Part shown: piece after piece, positions 34,201 to 45,486 of the stretch
How the letters are laid out: the number at the start of each line of letters is the position of its first letter
Position numbering within the stretch: position 1 is the stretch's first letter
Assembly: GCA_950097015.1 (NCBI GenBank)
Contig: CATNEN010000002.1
Location: forward strand, 3,100,001 to 3,164,000
Reading direction: 5' to 3'
DNA from: Macrostomum hystrix
Taxonomy: Eukaryota; Platyhelminthes; Macrostomidae
Length of the DNA stretch: 64,000 nucleotides
Translations under genes and position numbers: made by a program
The notes under the pieces: model-generated
What the model was told of the DNA's origin: nothing
The model's database searches: none
Seen by the model: the letters and a program-made list of their open reading frames with translations, nothing else

Positions 34201-34845
34201 CTATCAGTTGCAGTATCTCAGTAGGAAAAGTACACCGAAAAAACTGCTGGAAGGCTCCTGAATAGAAAGTTCGGTTTCTGGATCATCGGATTGTAGAACA
34301 GTCTCACGAATGTGAAAACTGTAGTAGCAGCATTGAAAATTTATACGAGCGCATGAGAGCACGTTTCTCTGGGTTTACGGCATCTTTACACTGCAATCAA
34401 AATCAGTTGATCCCATGCGAAAAACTGTGCTTTCTATTTTTAGTAACCTTCATTTGAACATAAAGCAAATGTACACCATAAACGAGTCATTTGAAGGCAG
34501 TGAAAATTTAATCTCAGTTATTTAAAACCGCTATTCTACGAAATGCGTCCTTCAAAATGTACTGGGCTGCGTACAGTGAGGCTGAAGTTCCGTCTGGTTT
34601 ATGCAGTGCGCGTACCATAAAATGAACAATTTTGCTGTACGGAATATGCACAACTGTTCTATATAGACTCGCGGAGACAGAGAATCGGCTATTTTCGTGC
34701 CTCTTGCTCAGAGTGCTTCGGCTAGCTACCAAGCGTTTATAATCAAACACGCCAAATACACTGCAGCTTAAAAAACCAGTTGTTCCTTTCTATGAGTTAG
34801 TCAGACAGCCCAGGATTTGAGTAGCCATATTTCAACTCTGGCACA

Positions 34846-37800
34846 ATGTCTGCCAGCGAAATATCAAAAGCTAAACGAATTTTCTTTGTCTCGGTGCAAT
34901 CTGGAGACAGGGGCGCTGTGTACAAATACCTCTTATCGAATGGAGACCCGAACGCCACAGACAGCAACGGTAGAAACGGATTGCACATGGCTGCTCTTTG
35001 TGGCCACCACGACGTCTTCCAGACCTTGCTGAGCGCGGGTGCCGACCCAGAGCAGAGCGACAAGCAAGGCATCACTCCACTGATGTGCGCCAGTCAGAGA
35101 GGAAACGAGGCCACTGTCGATTCCCTGTTGGAAAAACAGGTGGATGTTTCTAAGAAAGAGAAAGGAAACAAGACAGCTGTGTTCTATGCCTTGTACAATA
35201 GACATCTTCGTATTGCCGAGAAGCTTGAGCAGCGGAATACCAGTATTCGAGCTCTCGGTGAAGAGCATGTTGCAAGCATATTTATGAAGGCTACAACAGA
35301 AAACTGGGTGGACGTTGCCCAGTTTCTCAAGGAGCAGGGCTGCAACATGACCCACAGCAGTCAGCAGCGAGTGGCATCTGAGGCAGGTCTTCGTGGGCAC
35401 ATTGAGGTTCTGAAGTGCTTCAATGTGCGATTCGACGAGAAAACATCGGATGGTCGAAGTCCGCTCCGAGGAGCAGTGCAGAATGGATTCGTTGAAGCCG
35501 TTAAGTACATGTTGGACAGTGGATGCGATGTCAGATGCAATGAAGAAATCACGCGAGTGGCCATTTTGAATGGTCACTTAGACGTCCTGAAGTTACTCCA
35601 AGAACGAGGAGCTCCTCTGTTCAAGAGAGATGAGGACGGCGACACGCCTGTGCAGCTCGCTATAATTTTTGGCTCGTTTGATCTTTTTAAATATCTAGTG
35701 GAGCAGAATGGCTCTCTGGAAGCAAGCAAGAGGCTAGGACCACTGTCTCACATAGCGGTTAGAGGCCAGAAGATTGAAATCTTGAAATACTTGACTGAGA
35801 GCACAGACTTCATTGACGAGGCCGACGAACGTACCGGAGAAACTTTACTTCTAGAAGCCTCTCAGAGAGGACCCATTGAGCTGGTGGAGCTACTGCTAGA
35901 CAAGGGATGTGATCCGAGTCACAGAAACTACAGAGGAGTGACTCCCGCCCTCAGGTCAGCGAGCTGCAAACTGGAAGAGATACTGATGCTACTAGCCGAA
36001 CGAGGAGCCGAGCTGAATTCGCCGAATCCCAACACGGGAGAAACTGCGATTCTGGCAGCGGCAAGAGTCAACTCCTTCGCAATGGTGAAATTCCTGGCAG
36101 ATTTTGGCTGCAGTCTAAATGCGAGGGATCTCAATGGAAACACACTGGCATTTTACGCAGCTCAGGCAAATAACAACGCTCTTCTGAAGCACCTAAAACT
36201 GAAAAATGTGCCCCTAGACGTGGCCGACATTTTTGACACGACTCCGCTGATGATTGCTGTCAAAAAAGGAGCACTTGATGCTGTGAAGTTTCTGACTAGC
36301 CAAAATTGTTGCGACATCAACCACCAAGACATATTAGGAAGCACGCCAATGCACCATGCTGTTGTGCTGGGTGATGCCGAAATTGTTCGACACCTAAAAG
36401 GTGCAGGTGCGGATTTGACTGCCGTTGACCGCGATGGAAACACACCCCTGCTAATCTGTCTGAAAGAAAAGAAACCACTTGATGTAGTAAAACTTTTGCT
36501 AGGGCGTGACGCTGATCTGCAAGCTACAAACAATAAATTGCAAAGTGTGCTGCACCTGGCATGCATGCAGCAAGAAAACGACGCCGCCCTGCTTCTGTTT
36601 GAGCTCGCGTCTGCCTCGGACGCGCAGGACTGCAACGGCTTCACTCCATTTATGGTGTGCGCCGCTCAGGGCAGCGAGTCCATGGCCATCGTCAGCAATG
36701 CGATCGGTGCGGATGTCAATCGGAGGAACTACTTGGGCGAAAACGCTGTTCACCTGGCAGCAAAGAGCGGCAACATGAAGATGGTGCAGTACTACTCTAT
36801 GTTTGGCTGTCACACTGACCAAGAAGACAAACTGGGAATCACTCCTCTGATGATTGCGTGCAGCAAAAACAATGCGCCGATGGTTGAGTTCCTAATCCGC
36901 AAAGGAGCTGATGTCAACTCTGTAACATACGATGGTAGGACCCCGTCTCACTTCGCTTGTGCCTCCGGATCGCTTGAGGTACTCAAGCAGCTTCACGAGA
37001 ATAAAGCTGAGCTGGACAGGCCGGACCTTAGCGGAGTCACTCCGATCCTTCTGGCTGCAGAGAAACAGAATGAATGCTTTCTTAAATTTCTATGCAACCA
37101 GAATTGTGATTTAAAGAGGACTGACAAGGCTTTGAGAACGGCGCTACACTTCGCAGTGCAAGGTGGCAACAAATCTGTGATCGGCTTTCTAGTTGACCAG
37201 AGCCTCGATCCGAACGCACTTGACGAATCAGGAACATCGCCAGTTCTGCTTAGCGTCAAGCTGAAATCGACATCGATTTTGAAGCTGCTCGAAAGCAAGG
37301 GACGCACTTTGATCGAAATATTTGACAGAAAATGCTGGAGTGCGGCTCATTTTGCCTGCCAGACTGGAAACCTTGAGCTGCTGAAAGAGGGCGCGAAACA
37401 ACTGTCACTGAGCAGCCTCACTGCCGAGAGACAGAACTGTCTCACAATTGCTTGCATGAATGCTCAGGAGGATGTTCTCAAGTTCCTGCTTCAGAGAAAA
37501 CCAAACATAAATTTCAAGAATTCAAATGGAGAAAATGCGCTCCACATAGCTGCACGGCAGTCTCACCTGAGCCTCATACCTTTGCTAATAAGCGCGGGAA
37601 TTCGGGTGCGTGAGACGGACAATGATGGCAACAATGTGCTGCACATCCTAGGCAACAAAATCAGCTCATCGCACCCGGACAGGGTTAAAAGAGAGAACGC
37701 CGGCAAAAAGGAGCAGATAGAGCGAGCAAAAATAGCGCTGTCTCAGAGGCCAGATGAAGACAGAATTCAAATCATGAAGCTCATCGAAAGCCAGGGAATT

Positions 37801-40800
37801 AAGAAGAACTTACCTGATGGCTGCCTGAGTAAGAAAGACCTGATGGAGCAGATGACAAGAGTCATAGAGGCTGGAGTTGATGTGAATCATGTCAACAAGG
37901 CTGGAAAAACTGCATTGCATTTCGCATGTGTTTGCGGCAGTCTCAAGGTAATTAACCTGCTTCTATCAAGCAGTGCCGATCCCAATCTCCAAGACTCGGA
38001 GGGAGAAACCCCCATCTTCACCGCCATCAGAAACAGAAAGTTTGGCGCCGCACAACTGCTTTTAAGGAAGGGCGCCAAGGTAAACGTTGAGAGCAAAGCT
38101 CAGCTGACTCCGTTGGCTCTAGCGATGGTTTTGAACGAAGGCAGAATTATGCAGCTCCTTCAACAACAAGACGGTCAGTTCAACGCTGATGCGGTGCTGA
38201 AGTTTGTGACACTGCATGATATTTTCAGAAGAAGAAACTTGGAGCACCTAGAGTGTCTAATCAGCATGGGATTCGATTGCGGCCGGCTTCATAACGGCAA
38301 GTCTGTGCTTCATCACATTGTGGCAATGGGTAGCATCAGACTTCTCAAAGACTTTGTCAACGCGCATAAAAAACTGGCTAGAGAGATTGTTGATTTAGAA
38401 GACGCCGACAAAGATTCTGCGCTTCATCTAGCAATCATGAAACAAAGACCGGATATTGCTGAAGAGATAGTGAAACTTGGTTGCCGAGTCAATCTGATGA
38501 ACAAGAAGGGCCACACAGTTCTTCACGTTGCGGCCATCTGCAACCAACTGGCAATTGTGAAATGGGTTTGCGAAAACTGTCCGAAGATCTGCGAGACTGA
38601 GCCAGCTAGTCAAGCAGAAACACAGTCGCCTTTGCACCTCGCCGCAATCAAAGGAAACCTTGAAGTTTTTAAGTTTCTCCAGCGCAAGGGCTTCTCAGCC
38701 GCGAGTAAGTGCAAAGGTGGCAAAAACTGTGCTCATTACGCAGCGATATTCGGCAACTTGCACATTCTCCAGCACATAGAGGATGAGATTTACAAAAAAG
38801 AGAAAAGCAGCGAAATCAGAGCAGAAGAACCAGAAGTTGACGAACTCGAAACGGACAGCAAAGAAACCGAAAAGTTGTTCGTCGAGAAAAACAGAGAAGG
38901 ATTTTCCCCACTCCAATGTGCAGTTCTGAATGGTCATCAAAATATTGCCAGCTTTCTGTACAAATTCGACCAATCGCTGCCGGAGTGCATCGCGCATCAA
39001 GCCCTGTGTCTGGGCAACCAGCACATGCTCGACTGGGCTGTGAATCGTGGAGCCGCGAAACAGGCTGTAGATCCCAAGACAGGGGAAAGTTCCCTTACAT
39101 TTGCCGCGCTATCTGGGAACTATCATTTAGTCAGCCTGTTTTCCGGCCCAGATCAGGACCTGAATGCAGTCGACAGGCATGGAAACACCGCCGCCCAGGC
39201 CGCGGCAGCCAGGAATCACCGGCACATCCTTCGACACCTCTGGGAGAAGAAAGCAAACATGGACATACCTGACAGAGAAGGCGACACGCCGATATTCGAC
39301 TGCGCAATCAATGGACACCTGGAAGCGTTGAAAATGCTGGTTGAATTCGGCTGCAATCTGAGGCACAGAAATTTAAGGCAGCGAAGCATTGTGCACGTAG
39401 CTTGCATCGGAGCTCACCAGACAGGCCACCTCAATATTGTGAAATTTGCGCAGGAACAACAGCTGCAGCTTGACGACGTCGATGATCAGGGTAACACCGG
39501 ACTGATGTACGCATGTCGCCAAGGATTCAAGGACATCGTGAACTTCCTACTGAAGGAAGGAAAGTGCGACCCTAACATCAAGAATAGACAGGATTCGACG
39601 GCTGCTCATCTAGCAGCCTTGGCTGGTCGAGCCGACATTCTCGAGGCCCTGTTGCACAGCAAAGCGCGTCTGGATGCGGAGGACGGCAGCGAAGCGACAC
39701 CCCTCATGATCGCTGTGAGCCGCGACTATTTTGAGTGCGTGACGCTGCTGGCCAGGAACGCCGGGCTTGGACAAGGCGGCAGCAGGCAGCGACTCGAATG
39801 CCTGGCGGCCTGGGCGAGTCCCGAGGTGCGTCGTCAGCTGGAGGCTCTGGGAGCAGCGGTAACAGCTGCTGAAGGAGAAAAGTAATTAAGCAAATATTTC
39901 AAGGTGAGCTGCGGGCCCTATAAGGGTCATGATTTTGTGACAGCAGACCCGCAACCAACAAGGAGATTCTGCGCATTCCACTTATACCCCATGAGCACAC
40001 GCGCCTACAACAGATACGGTTCGTGTTGGATTAACACCCACATAGTGGACTTTTTTCATAGTCTGGCAGTGTGAACTTTTGCTGTGCCTCAGGGGTTTGG
40101 CCCTCAAGGTTGTAGATTGCAAAGCAAGCCCATAAGCGTTCTCTCCGCAGTTGTGCCCCAAATGAATCTGGCCTTGGCCACAAAGTATAGCTCAGTGGCC
40201 TTGGTGCGAAACTTAACCGCGTTCACCGCTGTCCCACTCACTCCCTGCCCTTAAACGAGCTGTTAGTTGGCCACGTAATGATTCGGTGATTTCTCTTTAT
40301 CGTTCACAAATAACAGTTTTACAAACTTTCACTGTTAGGCCGATCCTGAGCGCCCTTGATATCAGCATGGAGCACGACCAGCCGGACCAGTCGCAGGATT
40401 ACGTGGTAACAAATGTAAGCCACCGACCGCCAGGTAGTAACTCGGACGAGTGTATGCGAGCCCTGAGCGTTACGAGTAATACTAGATTGTAAGTACCAAA
40501 AATAGTAGTGCCCTGATCTCTACGTTATATTTCAACGATATTTCAAGTTAATTTTTATAAAGTTGTAAACAGTTATTTTGACTGAAACATGAAAACCAAT
40601 CTAAAAACCGTTGTTATGCTAATTTGTTATGCTAATTAAAATATAAATCTGTCCTGATAATTCCATTGCAGCCAGTTCACAGTTATAGACGAAATACCGA
40701 TCGAACCCGCCGAGCCCGTTGCCGAAGACACTATAAGCACGTCTTCAACTGCAGCTGGAAATTCTGATCAGGGCGACGAAGGCGGAAGCTCTGACACAAA

Positions 40801-40828
40801 TGAGCACATCCGGACAGACCTGCATTAG
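34846..40828 (+). CDS. Giant ankyrin-repeat protein ANK-A
   Basis: Protein-interaction scaffold made almost entirely of ankyrin repeats. Exon 1 (34846-39881) encodes 1678 residues, roughly 45 repeats with recurrent GxTPL-A and LLxxGA cores. No kinase, death, membrane or signal segment is seen. A helical insert with many Lys/Glu (about residues 940-1010) and an acidic insert (about 1312-1345) interrupt the stack. An in-frame stop follows at 39883, but GTAATT at 39882 can act as a donor. Exons at 40339-40488 and 40672-40828 continue in frame (phase 2 at both junctions) to an acidic tail ending in TAG, about 1780 residues in all. The exon 2 peptide (LDISMEHDQPDQSQDYVV) resembles that of ANK-B, which supports this model. 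It is paralogous to ANK-B along its whole length. Cell compartment: cytosolic or nuclear (inference). Confidence 0.85.
40025..40255 (-). mobile_element. tRNA-derived SINE, family A, copy 2
   Basis: On minus it begins GTGAGTGGGACAGCGGTGAA and shares order and spacing with the copy at 14830-15045: A-box-like start, GAGCTATACTTTGTGGCC region, then GGGGCACAACTGCGGAGAG. It is inserted within intron 1 of ANK-A. Confidence 0.7.
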
Positions 40829-41047
40829 TGTGCGCTTGCTGAGGCCAGCCGATAGCAAGCCTGTCGGCACGCAGTACCTGAACTTTATTCCTCACTACAA
40901 AATATTTGAAGCCAACTTTGCTTGCTGTCACATCAATTTGTACCAGTCTTATAAAACAACTTTATTAAAGTACACTCTTCACCCTGACAATTTTGATAAA
41001 AACTTTTGCATGCTGTTTGCGGGCAACGGCACATCATTTAGTGACAG

Positions 41048-41426
41048 TAGACCCGCAGCCAGCGAGAGGGTAGTTCTGCGCAATCCACTGATTCCTGAGT
41101 TCACACGCACACAGATACCGTACACAGGAAAAAATCCTCACATCTGCCCTGACTGTGAAGTAAGTCAAGTAAGTCAAAAGTCCTGACACTATTAATACAT
41201 AGATGAAGGAATATGTCAGGGTTTTGATACTAAATGCACTTCAAGTAGTCCGTATTTTAAGTTGGGCATTCTATTACGAGAACTGTAGCTTAAAAAGGAT
41301 CGCTTTGTATCCTTAACAGCAGAAGAAAAATCTAACTACATAATGGCTCAAGACGATAGGGAAACCGCTGAAGCTTTAGCAAAATACATCATAGAAATAT
41401 CTAAAATAAGGGAACAGCTGCCCTGA
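41048..41426 (+). CDS. Possible alternative 3' exons of ANK-A or a small separate gene
   Basis: Exon 41048-41159 (RPAASERVVLRNPLIPEFTR onwards to HICPDCE) ends at a strong GTAAGT donor and joins in phase 0 to 41289-41426 (LKKDRFVSLTAEEKSNYIMA onwards, ending EQLP-stop). The first exon is phase 2 at its start, like the donors of ANK-A exons 1 and 2, so either could splice to it. A diverged copy of the first exon lies in ANK-A intron 1 at 39944-40034 (RPATNKEILRIPLIP...TRLQQI, then stop). Alternatively the frame is open from an ATG at 40800 overlapping ANK-A exon 3. The family is not recognised. Confidence 0.4.
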
Positions 41427-41730
41427 GACTACGAGATCTTACTAGCATTCAACAATAGATATTTCATATTTTGTTTTATCCCTGGCGTCCCTTGTGTTTT
41501 TACTGCTCTTATTTTTAATACCTTTGCTTTCCCTTCCCAGCTCGATATTTGATTCCTACTAAACTTCGCTTTTTATGTTGCTTTTCGTTGTTCATTTAAA
41601 TGCGTTGTTAAAAAAATATATAAAAAAAAAATCAGCACCCATAGATGGCGTGCGCGTTTTAATAATAATAATAAATAATTCAAAGTAAAAAACTTGAGGT
41701 TTTTTAAATCTTAGTTTAAATCCACTTTAG

Positions 41731-42699
41731 GTTCACACTGCCATCAAACGACACCGATGTTACGTAAGAAATTTAAGCGAAAAGGAAGCCATTAATAATT
41801 AAAACAAACTTCGATTCCCGGCTTTTTAATTGATTTAGAGGAGACATGATACAGAGGAGAGATGGGAGATGGGAGTGATGAGATAGGAGAGATGCTATAG
41901 AGGAGAGATGATACAGAGGAGAGATAATATAGGAGAAATTAGATATCTGTCATCTGTGTGATACAGGCCCAGAGTTTTCTAACTCCTGTTTTAAATGTTT
42001 TTAACAGAGTAGCCTATAAAGTTCTTAAAATATTATTAATGCTAAAATGCTTACTAAAACGCTTACTAATATGAGTACTATACGAACGACTTGCCGTAGT
42101 TCTATTGAATTTTTGAATCTCTGCCTTCCGACTTCAAAATATTTTGTGGTCTTAAAATCACTTTAATTGGACGTCGAATATCAGTCGTCTATATGCATAT
42201 TATAAGAGACTAGGAGAAGTCACAGCATATTGGGTTCGGCCCAAAGATCTCTAAATGCAGTAGCGCAGCTTCAGACGCAGATGCAGTTGCACCACGATTT
42301 CAGTTTATTTTTAGTGTAAACTGGAATTTATATTTAGTGTACATCTGAGCTTCCACTCTGCATCCGCGATGATCTCTTCTTTAGCCATTTGTATGTATCC
42401 GCTTTAGGCGGCTGTGTTCTAATACATTAAACATTTGTCGTCGATAACGATAAATAAGCAAGTGAGGCCTACGAGTGAGGTGTTTTTGGTATAAATTTGT
42501 AGGATTTTCAAATTAATTGTCCGAATGAATGTACAATCGTGTTTTTGGAGTCGTTTGACGGCAGTCGTTTGGGAAGCTTCTGGTTGCGCACACGTAAAAG
42601 TAAAAGTAGACCACACGATTGTACATTCTTTCAATGACTATTCACTTGAAAATCAATTAGTTGTACACCAAAAACTAGTTATTTGGTGGCAATGTGAAC
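41731..42699. mobile_element. TIR element, GTTCACACTGCC family, long form
   Basis: The left end GTTCACACTGCCATCAAA and the right end, reading GTTCACATTGCCACCAAA on the other strand, are imperfect inverted repeats 969 bp apart. The same termini bound short elements at 52499-52556 and 60671-60771. No transposase is visible. Inside are an AG-rich degenerate repeat (about 41840-41940) and a perfect 15-bp inverted repeat (42527-42541 with 42614-42628). Confidence 0.5.
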
Positions 42700-43195
42700 G
42701 AGCCTCTATACTGCTTGAGTTCTGAAACTCACGTTCGAGCACTTCTAAATCAGCTAGCCATCATTCAACTATTGCTGTTATAAAGATGCTTTGGGACCAT
42801 TCTGATAGCAAATCAAGTTGTAGAAGACTTAATATTTATATTATATTTTATTTATCACAATTGTGGCGGCCGCTCTCTCCAGCGCCTTGCGTGGTGCTAG
42901 GGCGGCCACCCCAACCTTAGGTTTTGACTAGCACTTGCGCTGGGCCGGGGCAGTGTGCATAGGGCTTAAGCTCATGTACACGCGCCGGCCTATAAATCAC
43001 TATCTTTTGGAACGCGCTGCACTTAACCTGTTCTCTGTCAACTAAATGTAAACATTAGGTGGCTGCAATCGCCACACGATTTTAGTTATTATCAAGATAA
43101 GTACTACAGACGGTTTTAAATAACTCGTACAGATTTTACAGCTTCTAGGGTGTTACATATAGGGCATACAGCATACATTCAGAGCGACCCACAGC

Positions 43196-43470
43196 GAAAG
43201 CTAAGGCTGCATTCAAACCAACTCAGTAGTGTCTCGCATTATTTTTTATTTTAGCTGTTATTTTCAGTGTACTCGTTTCACTACTCATTGAACTTAGAGA
43301 GGAAGATCCGAGGATTTGCCGTGGGTTGACCTTGCTATTGTTGGCTGCAATGAGTAAGCTGCATTTAGGACCTTAGCATGCAGTATTTTGTTTAGGCAAG
43401 CATCGCTCACCTGGAGTACGCAAGAGTAAATGGAAGTTCTCTTTCTAATCCGTACACACTTGTACATTTT
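43196..43470. repeat. Dispersed repeat, copy 1
   Basis: Shares an ordered series of blocks with 52575-52790: GGATTTGCCGTGG, GAGTAAG.TGCATT, GAGTACGCAA and ATGGAAGTTCTCTTTC. The copies are substantially diverged. It is either an old mobile element or remains of a local duplication. Confidence 0.55.
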
Positions 43471-43859
43471 AGTAGAAAGTAGAAACTAAAGCATATCAAA
43501 TTACTCGTTTTTAGTGTGACACTAAAGATTAATGGTCTTATATTAAAAAGTAATTTATTATATAAATTCAAAATTATTAAATTATTTAAGAAAAAACTTT
43601 GCGGCGATGCCCCATGCATTTGCTCTGCAGCGCAGAGATAAGACTTGTGTTTCTCTAAATGTAATGCCTTAAAATTCATTAGACAAAAATATTCTGGGCA
43701 GATTTATGGGCAGTGTGTTATGCCTGCCAATAGTCTACTGTCAACAAATGAAGTTTCAGTGTCCACATAGCACTTTTGAATAGGGTCAACTACAGCAGCA
43801 CAATACGTTGTACGAGCGTATTTTCAGAAGGAATAAAACTCTCACTTTGCGTAAATTCA

Positions 43860-44180
43860 GTTTTTTCGGCGTTATCAGAGGGAGAAGTCTGCGATTCTGT
43901 GATTGATCAGAGAGGGAGAAGCCTGCGATTCTGTGATTGGTCAGAGGGAGAAGTCTGCGATTCTGTGATTGGTCAGATGGAGAAGTCTGCGATTCTGTGA
44001 TTGGTCAGAGGGAGAAGTCTGCGATTCTGTGATTGGCGATCAGAGGGAGAAGTCTGCGATTCTGTGATTGGTCAGATGGAGAAGTCTGCGATTCTGTGAT
44101 TGGTCAGAGGGAGAAGTCTGCGATTCTGTGATTGGCGATCAGAGGGAGAAGTCTGCGATTCTGTGATTGGTCAGATGGAG
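43860..44180. repeat. 32-bp minisatellite downstream of the first NYN gene
   Basis: About ten copies of a unit with GAGAAGTCTGCGATTCTGTG, linked by GGTCAGAGG, GGTCAGATG or GCGATCAGAGG. The linkers recur in order, so groups of units were duplicated together. Confidence 0.9.
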
Positions 44181-44412
44181 AGACCGCTTGACGTATACGT
44201 ACATTTAATTATGATGCGCGGGGTTACGTGGCGAGCCCTGTCTTATATTTGATCACTTAGAAGCGTAGGGTTGCAAAAGTTGATAATAATAGTAAAAATA
44301 TTAAATGATAATAAGTATATTACAAGCGCAGGTATGTTGCTAATGATCCATAAAATATCGTCAATTAAGAGAATCTTTCGTTTCTAATAAAGTAAACATG
44401 TACGAGGTCGTA

Positions 44413-45486
44413 TTATAAAAAAAACGAGCTATTCACAAAAAGCTGTGCTATGAATTCAGTCACTGTCCCAGAAGCGATTATACGAACGATAACCAGCAAA
44501 AGCTGAGCAGCTTGTACTCTCGAATGCAGTGCATGTTCTGTCTGCTGAGCAGCTTCCACTCTTGAATGCGGCGAGGTTTCTGTCGGCTGAGAAGTGTTTG
44601 CTGCCTTAGCAACTATGCTATGCGGTTTAGGTAAGTCAATCAGATAAAATTCACTCGCACTTGGAATCTCATCCGGTATTTCTTCTCGCTGGTCTTCTCT
44701 CTGTGTTTTTGGCTGTCGATTAGCTTTCTTGCTGAATTCCTCACTACAAATGTAGGCGTACTCATTAGCGGTACAAAATGCGACGACACTCTCTCTGATC
44801 AGTTCCTTTTCTAAATCGGAGGTAAGAGCATCATCTTTTAGTAAATCGGAAAATCTATCATTGGAGATCACAACAGCATCCTTGGTTGCAGCAAAATCTA
44901 TTAGAAGTTTGTCGCCGTAGATTGACTTGCCTTCTTGCACCGAGGGTGGCAAAATAAGAAAAGAAATAAATTTATTTTCTCGAAGTTCATTAAAAAGCTC
45001 TTTTACAGACTTGATTTTGTCTTTTCTTTCAAGAAAAACATAAATCGGTGGCAGGCAAAGATGCTCCCAGAACTCTGAGCAGGCCGACTTATCCAGTCCA
45101 TTGCTTTGGCTTTTAAAAGTCTCTCTAATTTGATCCAGTAATTCTTTCGGAAGAATTATACTCTTGTTCTGCTTGAAATTCTGCTGGTATGTTATCTTTT
45201 GCTTTTTGTACTTCTCAAACTTTTCACGATGACATTCTTTGAAGGGTTCCGGAAATAGTTTATCGCAATCAAGTAGTCGTAGCTTAAATTGTGGATTTAA
45301 TTCGTTAAACACATTTTCTTCAAAGCAAAACTGTAAATATAGTCTCAATAGCCGAAAAATGATTAGTTTTATAGCTTCATTATCAATTTCTTTTTTATTT
45401 TGTAAGGCCTGACCTTGGTGTGAGCTATTAAAACCGACATTCAAAGCGTCGACAATTACGGGACGAAACGGCCAGCAAGGTCGCAT
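44413..45486 (-). CDS. Zc3h12a-like NYN (PIN-fold) ribonuclease
   Basis: Predicted metal-dependent endoribonuclease of the NYN branch of PIN folds (Regnase/ZC3H12A, N4BP1, KHNYN relatives), which cleave RNA in the cytoplasm. A single frame of 357 residues, with an in-frame stop upstream of the ATG. The first strand, RPVIVDALNVG, supplies Asp13 and Asn16. After a long Lys-rich insert come the strand PPIYVFLERKDK and the core DKLLIDFAATKDAVVISNDRF, with Asp192, Asp197, Asp203 and Asp210 in the positions of the family's acidic residues. The block ESVVAFCTANEYAYI matches the region after the active site. No CCCH zinc finger, KH or UBA domain is visible. The C-terminus holds two short near-duplicate segments (SPHSRVEAAQQTE, ALHSRVQAAQ). 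It lies between the two ankyrin genes on the opposite strand. Substrate unknown. Confidence 0.65.
   Translation of the reverse strand: MRPCWPFRPVIVDALNVGFNSSHQGQALQNKKEIDNEAIKLIIFRLLRLYLQFCFEENVFNELNPQFKLRLLDCDKLFPEPFKECHREKFEKYKKQKITYQQNFKQNKSIILPKELLDQIRETFKSQSNGLDKSACSEFWEHLCLPPIYVFLERKDKIKSVKELFNELRENKFISFLILPPSVQEGKSIYGDKLLIDFAATKDAVVISNDRFSDLLKDDALTSDLEKELIRESVVAFCTANEYAYICSEEFSKKANRQPKTQREDQREEIPDEIPSASEFYLIDLPKPHSIVAKAANTSQPTETSPHSRVEAAQQTEHALHSRVQAAQLLLVIVRIIASGTVTEFIAQLFVNSSFFL

Noticed and set aside
34514-34750. 78-codon minus-strand frame upstream of ANK-A
   Set aside because: No recognisable domain, splice evidence or second copy.
34933-39407. Antisense frames of 60-214 codons across ANK-A and ANK-B
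   Set aside because: Shadows of the coding frame. No conserved motifs or splice structure of their own.
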